Positions 34,533-44,921 of a stretch of DNA of 64,000 nt are shown here, in pieces. The DNA is from Cryptomeria japonica (Eukaryota; Streptophyta; Pinopsida; Cupressales; Cupressaceae), in assembly GCF_030272615.1 (NCBI RefSeq), contig NC_081414.1:767570153-767634152 (forward strand). Direction: 5' to 3'. A program made the translations under genes and the position numbers. Under the pieces are notes generated by a model, which saw only the letters and a list, made by a program, of their open reading frames with translations, was not told the DNA's origin and did not search any database. Each line of letters begins with the position of its first letter. Position 1 is the stretch's first letter.

Positions 34533-34688
34533 TTCTTAGTCTTCTATTAATTCATTTATCAAGACCTTATAAAGGATTGATTCTTCATCATATAACTGCA
34601 TGAGTGGCACTCGATTAATCATCATAAGATGATTAATAGAGTCAATTTCTTCAGATTCCTCTCCCAAAATAGGCCAAACAACTTGTTG

Positions 34689-35633
34689 CTACTCAAGCTG
34701 AGGTTGTGCATGGGAATACAAGGCTAATGTTTTTGTGGAACTGCCATCTAAAATAGTCATGTCTCTTGATCTACACCCAATATATGCATCAGCTGTGGCC
34801 AGCCATGGTCTTCCCAAAATGACTGGATATCCCCCCAATGTTGCTTTTGGGGATAAAATCCTAAAGTCTGCAGGATATTCCCAGGAATCTAGAATGACCA
34901 CTATATCTTCTATCATACCATCAGGTCTTACTGCAGAGCCATCAGCAAGTTGGAGAACTGTGTGTGTGGCCCTTAAACTATCTATCTCTAGATGTTTCAT
35001 TACTTCCCTTGTCATTACATTAATGGCTGCGCCTAGATCAATTAAAACATTTTTTATTTGACTTCCATTAATGACTATACTCACAACTGGACTATCTGGA
35101 TCAGAATACTTTGGAATAGCAATTTTCCCTAAGAGAATATCAGCCAATTGACCCATAACATGAACTGTTTGTGGATCCTTTTTCTTTCTGCCAGGTTTCT
35201 TTAGGCATGCCTCTCTCAATGCTTTACCATATATTGGAACATCCTTTATTGCTTGCAGCAATGGAATTTTAACACAAATGTGCTTCAGTTGATCAAGAAT
35301 ATCAAAGCTTTGTTGTTGATCAGTTGAAACTTCTTTGTCTTTCAATCTATGGGGAAATGGTGGCAATATTTGATTCTGAGGTATTACATCTTTAGGATCA
35401 GAGATTGGCTTCTCTTCTTGTACCTCAGTAATAACTGGTTGAGAGGGATTAGGTAGAGTTGTGCCAGATTGAAGGTGAATATCATCTAGTGATAAAGAAT
35501 AGGCTGGGTATTGATTAGCATCAACTGAATAAGCTTGTTGTTGTTGTTGAGATTTGATATTTGGGTTAGGCAATAATTGAGTAGGTAGCTGTGTTGGCTT
35601 GGGAGGTGGTGCTGCGACTATAGGAGATGGCAT
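34689..35633 (-). pseudogene. Element G retropepsin-like protease
   Basis: An open 314-codon frame that continues the gag/pol polyprotein. The N-terminal half is a proline/glutamine-rich linker (with QQQQQ). The protease active site reads VLIDLGAAINVMTREVM; plant gypsy proteases of this group normally have DLGAS here, so the catalytic Asp is present. It is followed by PVILGRPWLATADAYIGC, the typical C-terminal ILGRP block. It would cut the gag-pol polyprotein. It is labelled pseudogene because the polyprotein is broken on both sides. Confidence 0.85.
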
Positions 35634-37111
35634 TAAAGTAGGAGGTTGTAGCTGCTAAGCAGGGGGCTAATATCCAAAAGATTGGGATGACCATGATGGG
35701 TTTCCCCTCCATTGAGAGGTAGGTTGCCAATTCCCTTGAAACTGGTTCCCTGCACCCTGAGGTGGATACCAGTTTCCTTGTGGCTACTGCCACTAGGGGA
35801 TTTGATTAGAAAATTGTTGTCCTTGGCCTTGTGATCCATACCAATGTGGATAATTACCAAAATTTTGAGAATACTGTGGTTGCCATTGGTTATTTGGTGT
35901 ATAAGAATTACCACTATAACTAGAAAAGGAAAGTGGATGAGGAGGCATACCTTGTCTTTGAAAATTTGGTCTTCTTTGAGCAACATAGAAGACTTGTTCA
36001 TCCTCACCTTGAATTGGTTTGAAATCAGGTACTTCAACATTTGCAACCATCTTACATCTGCAATCTTTCTTCCGCTGCTTACAATGAGGACAAAATTCTA
36101 CAAGAAATGCGTCAGCTTCCTCATGCTTCTTCTTAGCTATCAATGTATCCAACTGAGTAGCCATATTGCTTATAATGTCCTCCTTGAAATATATTAACAA
36201 ATGGCTAAGTTCCAATCTAGAAGCTCTAGTTCTAGATGATGATGATGATGATGCCTCTGGCTTAAATCTCCTATTCTTCTTAGAAGTAGATCTGGAATAC
36301 TTCTTGCAAATTTGTCCTATTTCAGCCCAAGTAGCTTGTGTAATGTCACCTCCCCCATGAGATCTAAGGAATCAGTGCATTCATCACTGATACCCCTCAA
36401 GAATATCAATTTGAGGGAATCTTCATTCAGAGTACTATGCTTGGAATTCTTGACACTAAACAAAAACCTTTCCAGATAATCCTCAAGGCTCTCATCTTCA
36501 GTTTGTGTCATTCTAACGATATCATCCCCATGACGATCAGTACCTCTACAATAATCTTTGTATTTTTCAAGAAACAACCGTTTCATCTCATCCTATGTAT
36601 TGATTGTGCTACTACCAAAGCTCATAAACCATCTCAAGGATGACTCCTTCAAAGTGGCTGGAAAATTTTTGAGTCTATGGGCATCTGTAGTATAATCAAA
36701 ACTCCTATAGAGAACATCAAACTCAAACAGAAATGTATCCGGATCCTCTGTCACCAACCCATAGAATTTAGGAAGTGAAGATGCTGGAATGTTCTTGAGG
36801 TTAGCATTATCATGCTGGTCAGAGATGGGAAACTCAAATGTTGGACTAGGTGGTGGTGGTGGATTATTTCCAACAGGAGGTGGGTTCCCTTACATTGGAC
36901 TTGTGGGGGTTATTACAATAGGAACTTATTCTTCTTGTGGACCAAAAAGGAACTGAAGACTACCTTCTAGAAATTCAGACTTAGGGTGATTCAAATTTTG
37001 TGGGACTTGATACAGCTTAGAAAAAGGGTTTATATCTGGAAAACTATCTTTTGTATGAGTAGTATGAGTGGGCAAAAATCTACCTCTAGCATCTCTTCTT
37101 CTATTATGCAT
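35634..37111 (-). pseudogene. gag: Element G gag
   Basis: Starts MHNRRRDARGRFLP at 37111, shortly after the primer site. The Retrotrans_gag-type core lies at about 36770-36317 (FLFEFDVLYRSFDYTTDAHR; YKDYCRGTDRHGDDIVRM; LIFLRGISDECTDSLDLM). A Cys-rich motif, CPHCKQRKKDCRC (36109-36071), is in place of an ordinary knuckle. Then comes a Q/N/P/Y-rich region. Several TAG and frame breaks occur near 36590, 36317-36215 and 35790-35640. Confidence 0.88.
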
Positions 37112-37180
37112 GCAGATTCATGAAATTTCAAACAATTAACTAGAAACTAAAATAATCATAAAAGGCTCTTAGCTTGACAC

Positions 37181-37201
37181 CATTCCCCGACAACGGTGCC
37201 A
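37181..37201 (-). promoter_or_regulatory. Primer binding site of element G
   Basis: The minus strand reads TGGCACCGTTGTCGGGGA, four T bases after the LTR end. This is a two-base variant of the TGGCGCCGTTGCCGGGGA site common in plant gypsy elements. Confidence 0.88.
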
Positions 37202-37205
37202 AAAA

Positions 37206-37956
37206 TGTCTACCCCAACTATAATGACAATAATAATACCTCTAATTAAAATCTCAATTTGAATTTTGGACATTCATATGGTAGAGTTTACTATTCTTATG
37301 GCTGGTGTTCATTTAGTTGTCAATCCGGGAACGTAAAACTTGAAATGGGTCTGCAATATATATGAACTAAGCTCCTTAAATGATTATTCTGTATTATTGC
37401 AGGAAAGGTAGGAATGGAAATCATAAAAGGCTAAATGAAAGCTTTACAAAACTCTGCTGAAATGATCTAATGAAAATAACAAGAATCACACCGTTCTGCC
37501 TTGCCTGTAGGAACAGTCAAAGGATATATTTCCAGTGTCTGCAGGAACAATCCAGTCATGAACTCCTACTGCAACTAAGTAAAAACTAACTTCAATAATC
37601 ATAAACATAGGATCACTCACCAAGTGGGCCCCCTTGGATGAGTGATATCAAACTCTTAGCAAAGAACTATTAATAGATCAGAATAACATATTCTTATTCA
37701 TTTTTTCTTGAAAGATGATTACATATTCTAAAAGAGAAAATTCAGAATGCTTGACAAAAACTCTACTCAATCCCTTTCCATCCTATCTAACTCTCAGAAA
37801 AGAAGGAAGAGATTATTATAAAGAAAAGATCAACTACAATCGACAACTCAAGTTACACCCAAAAGAAGAGGTGGATAGTTGCAGATGAAGGGGATAACAG
37901 AGAGCTTGGCTGCAGGAACTGTGGATTTGAAACCTAACCGCAGTCTTTGCATGCCA
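37206..37956 (-). repeat. 5' LTR of element G
   Basis: 751 bases matching 27355-28137; it carries the GCTGCAGGAAC motif at about 37908. The LTR may have lost its U3 end (see 28138-28630). Confidence 0.85.
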
Positions 37957-38294
37957 GATTGCACAACTCACAATAGAGTGAGACACAAAGAGAGAGTGCT
38001 TAGGTCGAGTGGAGGAGATTGCAAAGAGTGATAGGTGGTGCCTCGATGTGGGAAACACTGAGGGAGATACGATACATAACCAAGGAGGCTGAGTACTATA
38101 GGTGGTTATATGAGGAGCTGGTCCCTAGAGAGCACAGAGCTCCTCGATATGCAACTAGTCAATCTGTTCGAAGTCAGATAGGGACAAAGAGAAGAGGTGT
38201 TACAGGGCCTCCTCAACGTGATCCACCTAAGGGAGATCCAGGTGTTGGGACATTTGCCACAAGACCGTTAGCATCAGAAGATAGTCATACATGA
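37957..38294 (+). pseudogene. Plant mobile domain pseudogene, 3' part
   Basis: This is the continuation of 25994-27354 beyond element G. The last 92 codons (38019-38294) read MWETLREIRYITKEAEYYRW, then LYEELVPREHRAPRYATSQS, and a basic, proline-rich end before a TGA. It resembles the coiled-coil tail following the mobile domain in such transposon-borne proteins. The exact splice with the 5' part cannot be read because the join is decayed or partly deleted. Confidence 0.6.
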
Positions 38295-39689
38295 GAGACT
38301 TGTCTTTGTTGTATTTTGATCATTTTGTTTTATTTTGACAGACATGACATCCCTTGTACATTTTGACCATTTTTTAGATATATATGACACCGATTTGCCG
38401 ATCCACATGTGATGGGCTTATTGATGATGCATTGATGATGATTATGTGATGTTGTGGATAAATGAGTTTGATTTGGTATTGTTTTATATGATGAAGATGT
38501 GATGATGTAATGATATATTGCATTTGATGAATTTGATTTGTGAGATGTATCTTGAAAATGTATGATAATGATGATGATATGAGATGTATGATAATGATAA
38601 TGATGTGCAACTACATGTGAGATTTAAAATGATATGCAACTAAATACAAGATTAAAATGATATGGAACTAAATGCAAGATTAAAATGATATGCAACTAAA
38701 TACAAGATTAAAATGATATGCAACTAAATGCAAGATTAAGATGATATGCAACTTAATTGATCATCTTCATTTTGTTGCTGTCATTCCTATTGAGTCACTT
38801 AATTATGCTTTTGTTCATTTTATCATCATTGAGCTTTTGATATGTTGAAAGTTGATACAAGCATAATGGTATAATTGAACCATAATGACCCGAGTATAAC
38901 TTACATGATTTTTGATATTGCAAGACGACACAAGTGTCGAGGTATAATTGAACCAAGATGATCTGAGTGTTGCTTGCAGAAACATACAATAGTTAACCAT
39001 TTGTATGTGCAAAGTGGATAATGTCTTCAATGATATGTTTCCAATCATGTCTTGAGACACATTTGCATCGTACCAATGATCGTGTCACATACAACAAGTT
39101 AAAGAAAATATCAGATTCCTTCATTGCTTCTATAGCTAAATACATCCTTGAGTAGCTCGAGAGATCCAAAGTTCAAAATTTTCAAGATGTAAAATAGCCA
39201 AAACTTCCTGCTATATGTAAACTAATTATAATCTAGAAAAACATCCATCATGTGTGTGTTAAAAGCTTCAGTTGGGGTCTTGTTTTCTAACCTGATGAGA
39301 AGTTGCTGACATTGTTCTCTTATCATGCAATGATCCTTGCTATTTGTTGTTGGAATGGTTAACTCGAGAGGAATGTTGCCCCTAGCAACAAATATCTATT
39401 GATGCGGATACATGTTGATCACCAAGCCATGGTGGGATATGATGAACTGATTCTTCGATAATCAAGGACAGTGACTACGCTAAGTATGTTCAGGATATTG
39501 TTGCATGAAATGCGTTGGTTGATGGCCATTGTGATGTGATTTGATATGAGTATTAGTAGATACAAGAGCTGGTCGCTCACAAATAGCACCTGTTGCAAGG
39601 TTTTCACTCCCTGTTTTTATTACACTTTTTGCATTTTTTATTTTTATTTTTAATTTTTTTGTATTTTTCCGCTTTTTCCGTTTATTGGA
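38295..39689. other. Untranslated region of T between integrase and the antisense gene
   Basis: No gene. It holds a (GAT)n-rich stretch (38400-38600), the 28-base minisatellite at 38600-38754, and a 70-80 base partial duplication around GTATAATTGAACCA (38867 and 38941). The minus frames here are AT-rich and lack motifs. Confidence 0.5.
38600..38754. repeat. 28-base minisatellite
   Basis: About five units of AAAATGATATGCAACTAAAT + RCAAGATT, nearly identical to one another. Confidence 0.85.
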
Positions 39690-40605
39690 TGACTTAAGTG
39701 TAGAATTTATTCAGATGGATGTTGTTGGTTGGGTCATCAAGCACTTCTCCTTCTGAATTTGTTAACTGATAGGTGCCTGATCCATAGGCTGATATGATGA
39801 CATAGGGACCCAACTAGTTAAGTTCAAACTTCCCCTTCTTTTCTCGATCCTGTTGATTTCTTGGATTTTCTTTGAGTACAAGATCACCTACTTTGATAGC
39901 TCATGGAATGAATCTATGATTGTAGCTTCTTCACATTCATTTATGGTATGCTTTGAGATGGTCATAAGCATGTTGTCATTTTTCATCTAGGAGTTCTAGT
40001 TCATGCAACCTGTTGACTCGATACTCTTCATCTGGTATGAGGCCCTTTAAAGATACGTGGAGAGATGGGATTTCTAATTCAAGAGGTAGAATTGCTTATG
40101 ATCCATACACTAAAGAATATGGCCTAGCTCCAATACGCCTCTGAATACTAGTTCTTTATGCCCAAAGTGTCGGATTGAGTTGTACGTGCCAATATTTACC
40201 TGCATCATTGACTCTTTTCTTAAGGATTTTTAGAATAGTTTTATTTGATGCCTCTACTTGATAATTCCCCTATGGGTAATAAGGTGTAGAGAAGTGATGT
40301 TGAATTTTGAAGCGTTTACATAGCTCTCGTACATCTTGATTTTTAAAAGGATGACCATTGTCTGTGATGATGGAACTAGGGATGCCATATCGGTAAATGA
40401 GATAATTGAGAATAAATGATGCAATCTGCTTTCCAGTCATTATAGTTATTGGCACTGCTTCAATCCATTTTGTGAAATACTCTGTTGTAGTGATAATGAA
40501 CTTGTGTCCATTTGAAGAAGGATGAATTTTCCCTACTAAATCGAGTCCCCACTAATAAAAGGGTCAAAATGTTGTAAATGGCTGCAGCTCCTATGCTGGT
40601 GCATG
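39690..40605 (-). pseudogene. pol: Element T integrase core and C-terminus
   Basis: This continues the frame cut by J. It begins HAPA-ELQPF, then WGLDLVGKIHPSSNGHK, TEYFTKWIEAVPI (first acidic position is the Glu/Asp usual in this clade), GIPSSIITDNGHPFKN (second Asp), and YQVEASNKTILKILKK (third, Glu). Then a long helical part, DLVLKENPRNQQDREKKGKF and LGPYVIISAYGSGTYQL (C-terminal beta barrel). A TAG stands before GNYQVE, where CAG is expected, and others near 40140 and 40540. Confidence 0.88.
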
Positions 40606-42599
40606 TGTGGATGCTTTATTTTATGCATTATGGATTTAGAACCTATATGATTCCATGATTTGGATCACATTGACGTATATTGATGCTTCATTTTATGCAT
40701 TATGATTATGAAACTTTATATGTTGCTAGAATAGAATTAATTTGAAATGATGTATGTCATTATTAGATTTGCAGGACTTCATTCTGATGATAGAAATAGG
40801 ATGCTTATTATATGAATGGTTCAATTTTGAGGAGTATGATAATTGCTTATGTGGAATCAAATTTAAATGAATGGGATATTGAATTATTATTGTCAAATGT
40901 ATGAGTGTTTGATGTGCAATGAAATCCATGTGTTTAATTATATATATAATTGTGATTATTTGGAATTACTAATGTGTTAATTGAGATGCGCAGGAAAATT
41001 ATCCATGTGACCATGGAAATAATATGGAGAACCAAACCTAGACCAATGTATGTTTGTTAAGCCAGGGGTTGCCTATTTGGAAAGAGAACACCCCGTTTGT
41101 AATCTATTTTATTTGTGAAAGTAAATGATGCATGTGTGTTAATTTGATTTTATGTAATTGTGTAAACCTATAAGAGACAAATTCCATGTGTGATTTTTAT
41201 ATTGTATTTTATTGTGTCACTTGACACATGTGCTGATTAGTGTCATTGATTTTGACTTGTCTCTTGGAGGGAGTTTTGTTTCTACCATAGCCATTCAAAC
41301 ACATGAGTGTGGTCCCAAATTTGCCTTGGGTAGGGAGTCTTGGGAGTGGTCAACTCAGGTTTGACCCGTAGGTTAACTTTAGTTGGGTTTCTAAGGGGTC
41401 AAATGGACTCCTAGGGTCAGTTTTAGGGCTTTTCCAAAGGTCCAAAGGGTAGACCTATGGGTTAGGGGTATTTTTAAACATGTGACTACTCCCATGTGAC
41501 TGTTTAGTCACCTCAAAAAGTGGTTTTTCCAAGGTGAGCGAAAATTCAACTTAGAAGGTTCCTCCTAGGATAGACAACCTTCCCTTTTGATGTCAAACTC
41601 TCTTCCCCATCCTCTCTCACCTTTTCCCTTTCCAGTTTTAGCAACATGTAAGAGGTTGGGAAGAGAAACCAATGAAAACTCTCACCTTACCCAAGGGGTT
41701 GGGAAGTGTGAGAGAGGCCTTCTTAGGCAAGGATTAAGGACTTAGTGAGTAATCACCCACTCTCCATTGTTGGAGATTATGCATTTTTTTTGAAAATTAG
41801 TTGTAGGATAGAATTTTGGTGAAGTGTTGGTGGAAAGTTTGTGTGGATTTGGGCAGCTCATCCCCAACTAAGTCTAACATTCCTATTGGCAGATTAAGGC
41901 TGGTTTTACTTCCTTTTAGTTATGTATTTTTTTTGGTTGTTTTGAAAGAAAGAAATGCTTGTATGAGGAGATGTGTATATGTAAATTGTTTTGTAGGAGA
42001 AAAGTGTAAAATTTTCCTTTCCTTGTTCTTTGTTTATGTGTTCTTGTTTTGGGAGTGTCCAAGGCCTCCTACTCTTGGGAGAGTAGGATGGTCTTGGGGT
42101 GGAAGAAGTATGACAGCCTTGGGTGAGAGGCTCTCCTTATGGAGAGTGATCTCAAGGGTATCCTTTGTGACCCTTGCTACATAGCCTTGTGTATGCATTT
42201 GGGGGTCATAAGGGGAGGAAAATATGGCTTTTATGCCTTTGGGGGGTATAAGGTGTGGAGATGAATTTGTTGTTTTTGGTTTTGCCATGAGGTGGCTTGA
42301 GTTATATTATGCTTGCAATCTCCCCAATGGTACTCGGTCCACTTCCACCCATGGAAAGTTCATCACAAGTTGTGGTGAGAGTGTAGCTTGGGATGGGAAA
42401 ATGCATGTTGAGTGTTTGCCTTGTTGTTGTATTTGTTTGGTTGTTTGTGACCCGTCTAGTGCTTGGTTCTCCAAGCTCGAGGGTGGCTTCTAGTAAGCCT
42501 AGGCTGGGAGGTGAGCTCTCCATGGTCAAGTTGCATTTTTATTATAGGTTGCTTGGGATGGAAAAGAAAAGATAAAGGGAATAGTTGTTGTTCTAAGTT

Positions 42600-43450
42600 G
42601 CAGAAAAAGTTTTCAAAAAAAGAAAGAATGTATTTATCTTGTAGCAAAAAAAAAAACTATTGTTGTATTTATTTTCCAAAGGAAAAGAAGTGTATTTATT
42701 TTATTCATATTCCTATGGAAGGGAAATAATACTTGGGCTTTCAAACCCATTTGTATTATTATTTACCTTGTATTTTAATTTGCTAAAGAAATGTATTTCT
42801 CCTATTTTGGTTAGTTTTGCAAAAGGGAAGATGAAATATATTAGCTTGTATTTAAATCCTCATTTAAAAAAAAAAGAAATAAGGTTGTTGCATTTATGTT
42901 TATTCTGCAAATAAATTAATTTTGTTGTTACATGTTCTTCTATGTTTATTTATGCTGCTGAAAATAAATTAAATCTGTTATTACATGTTCATTTATGTCT
43001 ATTTATGCTGCTGCAAATAAAATAAATCTGTTGTTTGTTCTTTCATTTAATGCAAAAAATTAAATCTTATAGTAGTAGTCGAATTTTAAATAAAAAAAAG
43101 GGTTAGCATTTAGTTTTAGTTTTATTGTTAAACCAGAAAGGATTATATTCATGTTGCTGTTTAAAGTGCTTTTTTTTAAAAAAAATAAAAAAAATTAGTT
43201 ACAAAATATAAAACACTTATATTCTTTTTAGCCTCTTAGAAAACAAAAGAAAAACTATATTTGTTTCACCCATTTCCTTGTTGTAGCTAATAGTATTAAT
43301 TTCAGCATGTATATTAAGATTTGTTATAAAGAAAAAAAAGAAAAAAAATCATAGGTTGTTTAAGTGTGTGTATATATATATATATTATGCATTTAAATAT
43401 GTTATTTTGGAAATGCATATATTTCTTAAACAAAAAAATATAGATGTATA
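42600..43450. other. A/T-rich part of J without genes
   Basis: Repeated TTTATGYYTATTTATGCTGC phrases (about 42890-43010) and A-runs; the short frames here are low-complexity. Confidence 0.4.
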
Positions 43451-43457
43451 CATGCAT

Positions 43458-43461
<4 letters not shown>

Positions 43462-43496
<35 letters not shown>
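43462..43496. repeat. (AC)n microsatellite
   Basis: About 17 AC units. It is translated in some frames as Cys-Val repeats, which is not coding. Confidence 0.95.
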
Positions 43497-43501
<5 letters not shown>

Positions 43502-43599
43502 ACATATATGTTAACGAAATTTTTTTTTTTTAAAATAATAATATAAAAAAAAAGGTATTACCATAGAGTTCGGTGAAAGCCGAACCTCTGTGGCTGAGC

Positions 43600-43800
43600 A
43601 CAAAGGACGGCGCGGCTGTGCCGCCACTATGGCTACCCACAGTGGACGGCTCGGCGCCACAACTGTGGGCAACCACAGTGGACGACATCGGGTCCCCCAC
43701 TGTGGGCAACCACAGTGGTGGTGGCTCCCAATTGCTACTGTGTTTACCCACAGTGGACGGTGCTTGGCCGCACTATGGATAGACACAGTGACGCTTGGGA
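43600..43800. repeat. GC-rich hairpin repeat cluster in J
   Basis: About five units of 35-38 bases, each containing ACCCACAGTGGACGG or ACCACAGTGG and a partner such as CCCACTGTGGG. ACAGTGG and CCACTGT alternate, so neighbouring arms can fold into hairpins. It is much more GC-rich than its surroundings and therefore open in several frames at once (43511-43871); no frame looks like a gene. Confidence 0.8.
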
Positions 43801-43990
43801 AAAACCCCAACGCCTCTCTCCTCCTCCGTGGAAAAACACCCGGCTCGGCCCTGTGCCCCCGTCATGGGTAATAAAAAAAAAGCGCCACCTTCCATGGCCG
43901 CCGCTCCCACACCTGCACACACACACACACAAAAAAAAGGAGACATACACACACACAAAAAAAAAAAAATATAAATGTTATAACACACAT

Positions 43991-44017
43991 GCCCTAACCC
44001 TAATTTCGGGTTAGGGC
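43991..44017. repeat. Perfect 10-base inverted repeat with telomere-like sequence
   Basis: Arms GCCCTAACCC and GGGTTAGGGC are exact complements with a 7-base loop. Confidence 0.85.
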
Positions 44018-44165
44018 AAACACACATAGATTTTAAAATAAGATATGTGTGGGGAGGGTGTTAAAAAGAAGTTAGGGTTGGCATGTGACTTTGTAAATTT
44101 TTTTTTAAAGTTAATTAAAAAAAAGAAAGAAAAGAAACCCCCCCCCCCCTTCTCTTTGGAATATG

Positions 44166-44174
<9 letters not shown>

Positions 44175-44199
<25 letters not shown>

Positions 44200-44235
44200 G
44201 GTATAGATATGCAATCTTACATTCCCTCACACTTG

Positions 44236-44326
<91 letters not shown>

Positions 44327-44331
44327 TTATC

Positions 44332-44363
<32 letters not shown>
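44175..44363. repeat. Compound microsatellite (TG)n, (TA)n, (CA)n
   Basis: (TG) 44175-44199, (TA) 44237-44322 (about 43 units) and (CA) 44332-44363. Length may be unreliable in any assembly. Confidence 0.95.
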
Positions 44364-44366
<3 letters not shown>

Positions 44367-44921
44367 GTAATTAAATTCTATATTTATATGGAATCAAAAT
44401 AGTTATTTGTAAAATAATTAATGCACTTTTAAATTATTAAATAAATGTAGAAGCATTTTAATAAGGAGACTTTAAACTCTTTGGAAGGATAAATCCTTGG
44501 GGAAAATAAAATGATATATGTAGGGTCAAGTTGGCCCCTTTTAAATTTTAAATTATAAGGTATTTTAATTTATGAAAATTTTATTTAATAAGTTTGTTTA
44601 ATCTAATAACTAGGACAAATTTATTTAGATCCTAGGTAATTAAAGAACTATAAGAGATTATTAATCAATTAATTTTGAGATCATTGGCTAAGTGAGTTCA
44701 ATTATTCATTAATGGAAGATATTATTAATTTTTTTGGAGAATTGTAATCCCACTTTTAACTTAGATGGTTTTTCGCCAAATTGGTTTAGTTATTAGTTTC
44801 ACTCAAAAACATAGTTAAGACTAAACTAGTTTTGCATCATTTTAATAAGTTAGTTGTACTAGGTTAAGTATTTTTTTTAAAAAAAATTATTCCGTTTGTG
44901 CCCAAAAGTTTGGGCATGATA

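Larger units (their letters stand above)
27355..37956 (-). mobile_element. Element G: Athila-like Ty3/gypsy retrotransposon with an extra ORF
   Basis: Direct repeats 27355-28137 and 37206-37956 are the LTRs. The primer site lies at 37181-37201. The minus strand encodes gag, protease, RT, RNase H, integrase, then a long extra ORF before the 3' LTR, the arrangement of Athila-type elements. Flanks GTTTG and GATTG could be a target duplication with one change, but the 5' LTR may instead be truncated (see findings). It interrupts the antisense mobile-domain gene of T. Pol is one frame broken by TAG codons. Confidence 0.9.
40606..44921. mobile_element. Insertion J: 4.3 kb, class undetermined
   Basis: It interrupts T's integrase frame exactly between HGNLIHA and APA-ELQPF. 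GCATG stands on both sides (40601-40605 and 44922-44926), and removing one copy plus the insert restores the frame. The insert begins TGTGGATGCTTT and ends GGGCATGATA. I find no RT, transposase, primer site or polypurine tract, nor a second LTR. A large solo LTR is plausible (TG start; the end is TA rather than CA). It contains many microsatellites and a GC-rich repeat cluster at 43570-43800. Confidence 0.75.

Noticed and set aside
43511-43871. Overlapping long frames on both strands in a GC-rich patch
   Set aside because: Four to five frames are open at once because the segment is GC-rich and repetitive; no frame has a domain or start context.
44163-44402. Frames of repeated IY, HT or CV
   Set aside because: Translation of TG, TA and CA microsatellites.
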